From: an uncultured Acidimicrobiales bacterium
GTDB taxonomy: Bacteria; Actinomycetota; Acidimicrobiia; Acidimicrobiales; SHLQ01
Assembly: GCA_938015295.1 (NCBI GenBank)
Contig: CALLQB010000009.1
Coordinates: 1-64,000, forward strand
Length of the DNA stretch: 64,000 nt
Direction: 5' to 3'
Shown here in pieces: positions 55,616 through 62,948 of this stretch (the stretch's first letter is position 1; every line of letters begins with the position of its first letter). The translations under genes were made by a program, and so were the position numbers. Under the pieces are notes generated by a model, which was not told where the DNA came from, made no database searches, and saw nothing but the letters and a program-made list of their open reading frames with translations.

Positions 55616-56713
55616 GTGACCCGCACGGCGAATCGTCTTCTGGTCATGTTGGGCATCTTCATCCTCATCGCAGCCAGCTGCGGTGAGGATGAGCCGGAGC
55701 CAGTCGACGCAACAGGTGTCAAAGCGGCGTGGATCTACGAGGGGACCGTGAGCGATATTGGCTGGAATGCCACCCACGACGATGCTCGAATCATCGCCAA
55801 CGATGCGACCCGTGCCACAACGTTCGCGGTCGAAAACGTTCCAGGCGAGGGCGAAGAATTCGCCAACATCGTTCGTGACCTAATTATCACCGACAAAATC
55901 AACCTCGTCGTCGGAACCGCTTTTGCTCACCAAAACAGCATGGAGCAACTCGCCGTCGAGTTCCCCGACGTTGTGTTCGAGCATGCCGGCGGTTTCAAAA
56001 AGAACCCGACCAACTTCGGCAACTTTTACGGCCGGATGTATCAGCCGCGGTACGCGGCCGGGGTCGCGGCCGCGCTGGCCTCGCCATCGGGTTCACTTGG
56101 TTATGTGGCCGGCTTTCCGTTTCCGGAAGTCATTCGCGGTATCAACGCCTTCACACTCGGAGCGCAATCGGTGAATCCTGAGGCGACAGTCGAAGTGGTG
56201 TGGACGAGTTCGAACAACGATCCGGCCGTCGAGACCAACGCGGCGAACGCTCTGGTCGAGATTGGCGTCGATGTCATTGCTGCCCATCAAGACTCCGTAG
56301 CGTCGGGCCTGGTCGCCCAACAGAACGGTCTTCGGTGGGTTGGGTACGACTCCGACCAGCGCGACGCCGCCCCATCGGCGTTCCTCACCGCAACCGTCTG
56401 GAACTGGAGCGATCGATATATCGACGTCATCGAGTCGATGGCTCGGGGCGACCACGAGATCGGCAGCTACTGGGGTGGCTTGGACGAAGGGATCGTCGGT
56501 CTGGCTGAGCCAAGCGGCCTCACCGACGAACAAGGAGAAAAGGTTGCCGACGTGCTGGCCAAGATTGCCAAGGGTGATCTTGGGATCTTCGACGGTCCGG
56601 TCTTTGACCAGTCGGGGGCCCTGCGCATAGAAGAGGGAGCACGCTTGACCGATGACGACCTGCTCGCGATGAACTGGTTCGTGCAGGGTGTGGTCGGGTC
56701 GATTCCTCGCTAA
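55616..56713 (+). CDS. BMP-family (PnrA/Med-like) substrate-binding lipoprotein
   Basis: The 365-residue protein has a lipoprotein signal (LLVMLGIFILIAASC, lipobox AASC). The body shows KAAWIYEGTVSDIGWNATHDDA, INLVVGTAFAHQNSMEQLAVEFPDVVFEHAGGF, YGRMYQPRYAAGVAAALAS and WGGLDEGIVGLAEPSGLTDEQ. This is the BMP fold of periplasmic nucleoside-binding receptors, which feed an ABC importer. GTG 55616 is the start. No permease or ATPase gene is adjacent, so it is an orphan receptor. Purine nucleoside specificity is typical of the family but not shown here. Confidence 0.9.
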   Translation: MTRTANRLLVMLGIFILIAASCGEDEPEPVDATGVKAAWIYEGTVSDIGWNATHDDARIIANDATRATTFAVENVPGEGEEFANIVRDLIITDKINLVVGTAFAHQNSMEQLAVEFPDVVFEHAGGFKKNPTNFGNFYGRMYQPRYAAGVAAALASPSGSLGYVAGFPFPEVIRGINAFTLGAQSVNPEATVEVVWTSSNNDPAVETNAANALVEIGVDVIAAHQDSVASGLVAQQNGLRWVGYDSDQRDAAPSAFLTATVWNWSDRYIDVIESMARGDHEIGSYWGGLDEGIVGLAEPSGLTDEQGEKVADVLAKIAKGDLGIFDGPVFDQSGALRIEEGARLTDDDLLAMNWFVQGVVGSIPR

Positions 56714-56717
56714 CTGG

Positions 56718-56846
56718 TTACCGGCCGGTTAGGCGCTGGTAGCCGCGGGCGAGCACGACGGCAAGTACGTACAACAAAGAGAGCGCAGCGAGAAGTGCCA
56801 CGCCGAGCATCATCGCAATAACCACGAACCGCAGGATCGAACTCAC
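56718..56846 (-). CDS. Possible small single-span membrane protein
   Basis: A GTG at 56846 opens a 42-residue frame: VSSILRFVVIAMMLG, then VALLAALSLLYVLAVVLARGY and a basic C-terminus. One long hydrophobic helix with a basic cytoplasmic end is typical of real small membrane proteins. The larger frame to 57146 is the shadow of the P450 gene. It ends five bases after the BMP gene stop, on the opposite strand. The ribosome-binding site is weak. Confidence 0.45.
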   Translation of the reverse strand: MSSILRFVVIAMMLGVALLAALSLLYVLAVVLARGYQRLTGR

Positions 56847-56953
56847 CAACGAAGGTTGGCACCTCGGAGGCCGTCGTGGCGCATCAGGCTCGTTTGCTTG
56901 GAGGCCTCGGCCCGGCGTGCCAAACTCCACCCAGCGACGAGAGGGGAAGTCAG

Positions 56954-58165
56954 ATGACTGTTGAGGCCGAACAAGATCTGTCCAGCATTGATGTGTTGTC
57001 AAACGCCGCCTATTCCGAGGGCGTTCCGCACGAACAACTCGCGATGCTTCGGCGACATCGACCAGTGCATTTTCAGGCGATTCCTGATCAGCGCCTCTTC
57101 GACGAAGCTTGGGTGCTAACCAAACATGCCGATGTCTTGGCAGCAAGCAAGGCCACCGACGTTATGGGCAACGCTCATGGTCTCAATCTGCGAGGTGATT
57201 ACAGCGACGACGAGGACCGGCATCTGCTCAACCTCGACGATCCCTACCATCTCCACCTTCGACGAATGACCAACAAGGGTTTCACCCCGAAGGTGGTCAA
57301 GCGGTATGCCGAGCACTACCGGAACCTCGCGCGACAGCTGTTCGATGAGGCTTTGGCAACCGGCAACTCTTTCGATGTGGTCGACAAGTTGGCGGTGCCG
57401 CTACCGCTGCTGGCTATTTGTGAGCTCCTCGGAACGACGCCGGACAACCGCGACCAGCTCATTGCCTGGAGTAACGCGATCATCTCGAACGACGACCCTG
57501 ATTACTCGCCGAGCGACGAGCACCGCACCCAGGCATTCACCGAGATGGGCGCGTACTCGATGGAGTTGCTTAACGCCCGCCTCGCTGAACCGGCGGACGA
57601 CCTCGCATCGGTCCTGGCGGAAAACCTCCGCAAGGCCGAACTGACCGAGGGCGAATACCGGGCGTACGTGGCGTTGTTGTTCATCGCCGGCAACGAGACG
57701 ACGAGAAACAACATCAGCCACGGTATCGCTGCGCTTGCTCAGAATCCTGAACAATTCGCGTTGCTCAAAACCGGTGCGTACTTCGATTCGGCGGTCGAAG
57801 AAATGATTCGTTGGTCCTCACCGGTGACCTATATGAGTCGCACTGTCGAACAGCAGACGGATTTCAATGGGTATACCTTCAACGTTGGCGACAAGGTTGT
57901 GCTGCACTACGGCTCGGCCAACCGTGACGAAGAGGTGTTCGCCGAGCCGATGCGCTTCGACATCACCCGCGACCCGAACCCGCATATCGCGTTCGGTTTC
58001 GGCGCGCACTTCTGCCTGGGAGCCCACCTTGCTCGTCTCGAGACGAGGTGTCTGCTCGAAGAGCTGGTTGCGCGGGCCGACACCGTGAACCTCGACGGCC
58101 GCATCTCCTATGTGCGGTCGAGTTTTATCAATGGCATCAAGGAATGTCGCATCAAGATTGCGTAG
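56954..58165 (+). CDS. Cytochrome P450
   Basis: ATG 56954 (MTVEAEQDLSSIDVLSN) is preferred to the upstream 56876, which is leader. The 403-residue enzyme has the oxygen-activating FIAGNETTRNNISH helix (Glu-Thr pair), the ExxR helix EEMIRW, PVTYMSRTVEQ and the haem loop FGFGAHFCLGAHLARLE with the cysteine ligand. It is soluble and would hydroxylate a hydrophobic substrate such as a sterol, terpene or fatty acid, using ferredoxin and a reductase from elsewhere. The sequence resembles CYP125/CYP142-like actinobacterial enzymes in general layout, but I cannot set the subfamily. Confidence 0.93.
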   Translation: MTVEAEQDLSSIDVLSNAAYSEGVPHEQLAMLRRHRPVHFQAIPDQRLFDEAWVLTKHADVLAASKATDVMGNAHGLNLRGDYSDDEDRHLLNLDDPYHLHLRRMTNKGFTPKVVKRYAEHYRNLARQLFDEALATGNSFDVVDKLAVPLPLLAICELLGTTPDNRDQLIAWSNAIISNDDPDYSPSDEHRTQAFTEMGAYSMELLNARLAEPADDLASVLAENLRKAELTEGEYRAYVALLFIAGNETTRNNISHGIAALAQNPEQFALLKTGAYFDSAVEEMIRWSSPVTYMSRTVEQQTDFNGYTFNVGDKVVLHYGSANRDEEVFAEPMRFDITRDPNPHIAFGFGAHFCLGAHLARLETRCLLEELVARADTVNLDGRISYVRSSFINGIKECRIKIA

Positions 58166-58191
58166 CCCCGAAGAAATCCTGGTTACGAACC

Positions 58192-58220
58192 TGTGACTAT
58201 CGTCACGCTACTGCTATACT
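58192..58220 (+). promoter_or_regulatory. Extended -10 promoter with an overlapping CRP-like palindrome
   Basis: TGTGA (58192-58196), six bases, then TCACG (58203-58207) matches the TGTGA-N6-TCACA consensus of CRP/FNR proteins. Ten bases after its start comes a perfect extended -10, TGCTATACT (58212-58220), so transcription would begin near 58227. The site centre would lie near -27, so a bound protein should block RNA polymerase unless it works differently here. A second palindrome (gcgaag-t-cttcgc, 58248-58260) lies in the leader. Confidence 0.6.
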
Positions 58221-58313
58221 GGGATTCTGTTGACAACTGAGGCAGTGGCGAAGTCTTCGCAGAAACATTGCAATGCCGAGTTGCTGACCTCACGACCAGG
58301 AAAGGCCATTGTT

Positions 58314-58592
58314 ATGCCGCACCGAGTCGAAGAATTGACCCGTCGGGAAATTCGCGCCCACAAGCACAGCGAGAAATCGCGTGTTCGTAGTCGGCTGCGA
58401 AGTCTCACGGGAGCGGCCGGGATCGATGTTGACGATATTCCCGAGCCGGGGTTTGCGTGGAAAACCCCACAAAAGGGCTGGGACCCCGACAAAAGATCGA
58501 AGAATTCGCAGAAACATTGGCGAACCCCTTATTGGAAACGCCGAACCGCCGTGCGGGCCGAAAAAGCCCGCCAAATTGCAGCGTCTCGGTAG
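58314..58592 (+). CDS. Small very basic protein, 92 residues, unknown
   Basis: ATG 58314 has aggaaagg upstream at 9-16 bases, a good ribosome-binding site, and leaves an 87-base leader after the promoter near 58227. The product is rich in Arg/Lys: ELTRREIRAHKHSEKSRVRSR, then a short acidic turn (AAGIDVDDIPEPGFAW) and a basic tail (KRSKNSQKHWRTPYWKRRTAV). It may bind nucleic acid or the ribosome; I do not recognise a family. A 15-bp element (ttcgcagaaacattg) occurs in the leader (58256) and again within the gene (58505). The frame is also open from TTG 58230, but that start lacks a site. Confidence 0.7.
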   Translation: MPHRVEELTRREIRAHKHSEKSRVRSRLRSLTGAAGIDVDDIPEPGFAWKTPQKGWDPDKRSKNSQKHWRTPYWKRRTAVRAEKARQIAASR

Positions 58593-58609
58593 CAAGAGAG
58601 CGGGTATCC

Positions 58610-58644
58610 GACAGGACCTCGGGCTTCGTGCCCGGGGTCCTGTC
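58610..58644 (+). terminator. Very stable UUCG-loop hairpin
   Basis: The arms gacaggacctcgggc (58610-58624) and gcccggggtcctgtc (58630-58644) pair along 15 positions (one G:U) around a ttcgt loop. No T-run follows, so it may be a Rho-linked or processing structure rather than an intrinsic terminator. It separates the basic protein gene from the GTPase pair. Confidence 0.7.
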
Positions 58645-58714
58645 GCGTCTGACGCCAGTGCAACGATCAACGGAGCGACAAGGACGGGTACGAGGAGAGA
58701 TAGGATGAGGGGCA

Positions 58715-60397
58715 ATGACTTCCCTTGTCGATGAGCTACACGCCCTTCGACGACTTGTCGGTGACCTCGAACTCCCCCTAGAGGTCGGCGGGGCTGACGA
58801 CGCTCGTCGAGCCCAACACGAACTGGCCGAACAAATCGATGACTACCTGCTGCCCAAACTCGAGCGACTCGACGCACCCCTGCTGGCAGTGCTGGGTGGC
58901 TCAACCGGAGCAGGCAAGTCGACGCTGACGAACTCGCTCATTGGCGACAACGTCTCGATCCCCGGGGTACTTCGTCCAACCACACGCATGCCGGTGCTGG
59001 TGTGCCATCCCGACGATGAGGCATGGTTTCTCGGCGAGGGCGTGCTGCCTGATCTTCCTCGCACCACCGGCGAGTCGCCGGGTAGCGGCGCTGGGCTGCA
59101 AGTAGTCACCTCAAAGAACCTTCGACCCGGGCTCGCATTGCTCGACTCGCCCGACATCGATTCAGTTGAGGTCGCGAACCACGATCTGGCCGCGCAACTG
59201 CTCGGCGCCGCAGACCTGTGGCTGTTCGTCACGACAGCTGCCAGATATGCCGACGCGGTGCCTTGGGAATACTTGGCCCGGGCCCAGGAACGATCGGTCG
59301 CATTGTCGGTCATCGTCAACCGGATCCCGGCCGGCTCCGAAAAGGAGATCGGCACCCACCTAGGCGACATGTTGCGCGACAAAGGACTCGGCGACGCCCG
59401 ACTGTTCGCGATAGCTGAGGGTGACCTCGCCGACGGTCGCCTCACCTCGGGTCTCGTTCCGCTCAACTCCTGGCTTGATGCTCTCGTGCAGGACTCAGGG
59501 GCACGCGCCCAGCTTGTTCGCCGCTCCCTGGACGGTGCACTTGATTCGTTGCCCGGCAGGGTCGAGGCACTCGCCTCAGCGGTCGAGGTGCAGGCGAGTA
59601 GCGGCGACGCACTTCGGGCATACGCCGACCAGCAGTACGACGAAGCACTGTCGCGGGTCGATCGCGAACTCGATAGCGGCAACCTTCTACGCGGCGAAGT
59701 ACTCGACCGCTGGACTGAACACGTCGGCACGGGCGAAGTCATGGAGAAGTTGCAGCGCGGTGTTGGGCGCCTCAAAGATGCCATCGTTTCGGTGTTCAAA
59801 GGCACCGACGAGCAGCCCAACCGTGAGGTGCAAGGGGCGCTCGAAAGCAGTCTGAGTGTGCTCGTTCGCGACGCAGCAGACACCGCGGCCCTCGAAGTTG
59901 TGGAGGGCTGGGAAACAATGCCCGGGGGGCCCGAAGCCTTGGTTGGCGCCTCGGCAAATCTCAACCGGGCTACCACCGACATTCGTAAACGCATCGAGGG
60001 CGAAATCGAAAGCTGGCAGGCTGAAGTCCTGCAATTGGTCAACGACCAGGCTGGCTCGAAGTTGGCTGTCGCCCGCACACTTTCGCTCGGCATCAACAGT
60101 GTTGGGGTGGCGCTCATGGTCGCTGTGTTTTCCCAAACCGGTGGTCTCACCGGTGGCGAGGCAGCTGTCGCCGGCGGCACAGCCGCGGTAAGCCAGGCGG
60201 TGCTCACTGCAGTGTTTGGCGATAACGCTGTTTCGGCTTTGGCGCGCGATGCGCGAACTCGACTTCTCACCCGAGTCCAGTCGGTCCTCGACACCGAGCG
60301 TTCGCGCTTCGGTGCGCAACTTGGTCGCATCCCCGACGCCGAGTCGGGCGAGCAACTTCGTTTGGCGGCGAGTTCGGTCGAGGCTGCGAGGTCGTGA
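58715..60397 (+). CDS. Dynamin-like / YfjP-type GTPase (first of a tandem pair)
   Basis: The 560-residue protein has a G domain with G1 GGSTGAGKSTLTNSL, a G3-like ALLDSPDID (Asp-Ser-Pro where Asp-xx-Gly is usual) and a G4-like VIVNRIP instead of NKxD. Hydrophobic stretches near the C-terminus (VGVALMVAVFSQTG, GEAAVAGGTAAVSQAV) could insert in the membrane. It resembles mycobacterial GTPase pairs with membrane-shaping roles. It overlaps the next gene by four bases (60394-60397). Nucleotide specificity beyond GTP is inferred. Confidence 0.82.
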   Translation: MTSLVDELHALRRLVGDLELPLEVGGADDARRAQHELAEQIDDYLLPKLERLDAPLLAVLGGSTGAGKSTLTNSLIGDNVSIPGVLRPTTRMPVLVCHPDDEAWFLGEGVLPDLPRTTGESPGSGAGLQVVTSKNLRPGLALLDSPDIDSVEVANHDLAAQLLGAADLWLFVTTAARYADAVPWEYLARAQERSVALSVIVNRIPAGSEKEIGTHLGDMLRDKGLGDARLFAIAEGDLADGRLTSGLVPLNSWLDALVQDSGARAQLVRRSLDGALDSLPGRVEALASAVEVQASSGDALRAYADQQYDEALSRVDRELDSGNLLRGEVLDRWTEHVGTGEVMEKLQRGVGRLKDAIVSVFKGTDEQPNREVQGALESSLSVLVRDAADTAALEVVEGWETMPGGPEALVGASANLNRATTDIRKRIEGEIESWQAEVLQLVNDQAGSKLAVARTLSLGINSVGVALMVAVFSQTGGLTGGEAAVAGGTAAVSQAVLTAVFGDNAVSALARDARTRLLTRVQSVLDTERSRFGAQLGRIPDAESGEQLRLAASSVEAARS

Positions 60398-61980
60398 CAG
60401 CCCACGATGAGCTAAATATTCGGGTCGATGCGCTTGCGTCGGCCGTTAAGGTTGCCGATGGGCGGCTCGATGTCGATCGGGTGACGCCGGCTCGTGCGCT
60501 AGTCGACAGGGTTCGAGGCCGCCTTCGTCACGGGACCACCCACACCGTCATCGCGCTTGCCGGGCCGACGGGCGCCGGAAAGTCGACCCTGTTTAATGCG
60601 TTGGCCGGAACCGACATTTCGAGCACAGGCGTTCGGCGACCAACGACGTCCAGCACCCATGCGGTGATCTGGGGCGAGGGCGCGTCAGCACTCCTCGATT
60701 GGCTCGAGATCGAGCGTCGGCACCAAGCCCCCGACACCGGTCCGTCCGGCGACACCGCAGAGCTTGACGGTTTGGTCTTGCTCGACCTACCCGACTTTGA
60801 TTCGACCGAGCGCACCCATCAAATGGAAGTTGACCGGCTGATCGAGCTGGTCGATCTGCTGATCTGGGTCGTCGATCCGCAAAAGTACGCCGACCAGTCG
60901 CTGCATGAGCAGTATCTGCGCCCATTGCGGAGCCACAGCGAGGTGATGAGGTTCGTTTTAAACAAGGCCGACACGCTTGCGAATCCCGCAGAAGTTGTTG
61001 CCGACTACGAGGCCCGGTTGGCCGAGGACGGCATCAGCAATGCCCAAGTGCTCGCGGTGTCGGCCACAAGTGGCGACGGGATCGCGGCGGCGTCGTCCCT
61101 GCTCCGTTCGCTGGTGGCCGAGCGCAAAGCGGCGGTCGCTCGCCTCGACGCCGACTTGAAGTCGGCAGCAGACGAGCTGGGCAGCGGGTCGATCGACCCG
61201 GCGACGGGCTCGCTGCGCGATGACGATGTACTCACGAAAGCTGAACGCATCGACCTCATCGAGGGGTTCGGCAGAGCAGCCGGCGTCGACAGCGCCGCCG
61301 ATGTCGTCGCCGCTCAGTATCTGCGGGATGGCGCCCTGGCCACGGGTTGGCCCGCCTCGAAGTGGGTACGAAAGATTCGCAAAACGCCGTTACGATCTCT
61401 GCCATCACCAGCAGCGAGTTCGATGGCGACGGCCGAAGTAGGAGTTGCTCTGCGCGACGCGGCCGAAGCGGTAGCTGGTCGACTGGAGCCCGGGTGGGCC
61501 ACCGCAGTCCGCGACGATATGCGATCGGCGCAACCCGAGGTGCTCGATGGCCTCGCAAAGGTCCCGCTGCGGGCTGCCGATGCCGCCCGCGACCAACCTG
61601 GTTGGTGGTCGATAGTCGCATGGTTGCAGCGCCTAGCGGCCCTCACCGCGGTTGTCGGAGCCCTCTGGCTTCTCGCAATGATTATCGGAAGTGCCTTCTT
61701 TCGGATCGACACCGACGTATTGACCCCCATGATCAATGACTGGCTCCCGCTGCCAACACTGTTGGTCGGAGTCGGACTACTTCTCGGCCTCGTGATCGCT
61801 TTGATCGCAAGAGTTCCGCTCAACGTCGGAGCGAAACGCCGGAGCAGCCGGGTGCGCAAAGAACTGCACGAGCACGTAGCGAGCGTGGCCGACACCACCG
61901 TTGTCGCATCGCTCGATGCGACGTTGGCCGACAAGCGTGAGCTCCGGCGGCTGCTCGAGGTAGTCCGCGGTAACGGCTAG
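60394..61980 (+). CDS. Membrane-anchored GTPase (second of a tandem pair)
   Basis: The 528-residue protein has G1 AGPTGAGKSTLFNAL, a Thr-rich switch (RRPTTSSTHAV), G3 LLDLPDFDST, and G4 LNKADTL, so its GTP-binding motifs are more complete than those of the first member. The C-terminal region has two transmembrane helices (LAALTAVVGALWLLAMIIGSA, LPTLLVGVGLLLGLVIALIA) and a basic coiled end. It overlaps the upstream GTPase gene as GTGA and is surely co-translated, so the two likely form a hetero-oligomer at the membrane. It starts with GTG 60394. Confidence 0.85.
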   Translation: MTAHDELNIRVDALASAVKVADGRLDVDRVTPARALVDRVRGRLRHGTTHTVIALAGPTGAGKSTLFNALAGTDISSTGVRRPTTSSTHAVIWGEGASALLDWLEIERRHQAPDTGPSGDTAELDGLVLLDLPDFDSTERTHQMEVDRLIELVDLLIWVVDPQKYADQSLHEQYLRPLRSHSEVMRFVLNKADTLANPAEVVADYEARLAEDGISNAQVLAVSATSGDGIAAASSLLRSLVAERKAAVARLDADLKSAADELGSGSIDPATGSLRDDDVLTKAERIDLIEGFGRAAGVDSAADVVAAQYLRDGALATGWPASKWVRKIRKTPLRSLPSPAASSMATAEVGVALRDAAEAVAGRLEPGWATAVRDDMRSAQPEVLDGLAKVPLRAADAARDQPGWWSIVAWLQRLAALTAVVGALWLLAMIIGSAFFRIDTDVLTPMINDWLPLPTLLVGVGLLLGLVIALIARVPLNVGAKRRSSRVRKELHEHVASVADTTVVASLDATLADKRELRRLLEVVRGNG

Positions 61981-62011
61981 CCGCTAGCCCCGTCGCCCGG
62001 CGTCCGGTCGT

Positions 62012-62866
62012 CTACTCTGCAGCGATCTTCGATACCGACCCGTAGCCGCTAAGAAACGCGTCGACGTCATCTGCGATGACGTCGGGTTCGCTTGTGCAAT
62101 CGGTCGCGAACGGATCGCGATCGCCGAACGTCTCGGCGACTGGGATCTCGAGCAGCCCTTTATACGACCCGCCGTCGACACAGTTGGGAATATTGATCAG
62201 CGTCACCTCGGCCGGAAGCGTTTCGGCTACCAGGGCCTCGCGGTTCGCGTTGAGCCAGTCGATCGCGACCTGGGTGCCTTGGCGGAAGTCATAGGGAGCA
62301 GGCACGCCAAGACCAATGGCAAGGCTTGGGATGTCTGCTCTCGCTGCGACCTTTCCAGCGCCGACGATTGCCGATTGCTCTGCGAACACCCCGATGTTCT
62401 GGCCTTCGTTCGGGCCGGCGATCACCACATGCGGGGTAACGTCAAGCGTTCTGAGCGCCCACGAAACAGCGTCTCCCGGCGTGCCGTCGATGATCGTCGC
62501 CTCGACGTTGTTGATCGTGCGGCCAGGCGCAGTGGAGACCGCTCCGTCGGACTCAAGATCGCCCGCGCCGCTCTGGTTTTCTCGAGGAACCACCACGTGC
62601 ACGGTCGTGTTGTCGAGATCGCCGAGCGCACGGGCGAAGACATCGAGGCCCACCGCTTCTACGCCGTCGTCGTTGGTGATAAGCACCACCAATTCCACAG
62701 GCTTCGCGATGGCGGTCGTCGACGCACTGGGCGACAACGAGGTGGTCGCAGACTCAGCGGGCACCGTGGCAGCAGAAGAACACCCGACGGCAAACAGTGC
62801 GGCTAGGACGAGCACGACCGGCAACCAGAGGGTCGTGCACGCTGTGGTGGGCTCACGATGCGACAT
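62012..62866 (-). CDS. SurE-like 5'/3'-nucleotidase as a predicted lipoprotein
   Basis: The SurE fold is clear: VVLITNDDGVEAVGLDVFARAL (metal-binding Asp pair), VHVVVPRENQSGAGD, GTPGDAVSWALRTL and VVIAGPNEGQNIG, where canonical SurE has SGIN/GxN. Unusually, it has a signal with lipobox AVGC and a Ser/Thr/Ala linker before the fold, so it should work outside the membrane, unlike cytoplasmic SurE. It is 284 residues, long only because of the leader. A role in hydrolysing extracellular nucleotides is inferred. It is divergent from the carotenoid oxygenase gene. Confidence 0.87.
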   Translation of the reverse strand: MSHREPTTACTTLWLPVVLVLAALFAVGCSSAATVPAESATTSLSPSASTTAIAKPVELVVLITNDDGVEAVGLDVFARALGDLDNTTVHVVVPRENQSGAGDLESDGAVSTAPGRTINNVEATIIDGTPGDAVSWALRTLDVTPHVVIAGPNEGQNIGVFAEQSAIVGAGKVAARADIPSLAIGLGVPAPYDFRQGTQVAIDWLNANREALVAETLPAEVTLINIPNCVDGGSYKGLLEIPVAETFGDRDPFATDCTSEPDVIADDVDAFLSGYGSVSKIAAE

Positions 62867-62948
62867 AGCGCTTTCCTATCGGCACGAAAGTCGTTCGGAT
62901 CAGTGTGATCCGTGCATCGGGCATGCCAAATGGTGCAAGGATGACAAC

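Noticed and set aside
58230-58313. TTG start for the small basic protein at 58230
   Set aside because: It would begin only about three bases after the predicted transcript start and lacks a ribosome-binding site; ATG 58314 has aggaaagg upstream.
58843-60405. A 520-codon minus-strand frame opposite the first GTPase
   Set aside because: Its composition (Ser/Arg/Ala runs) is typical of a shadow; the opposite strand has the P-loop GTPase.
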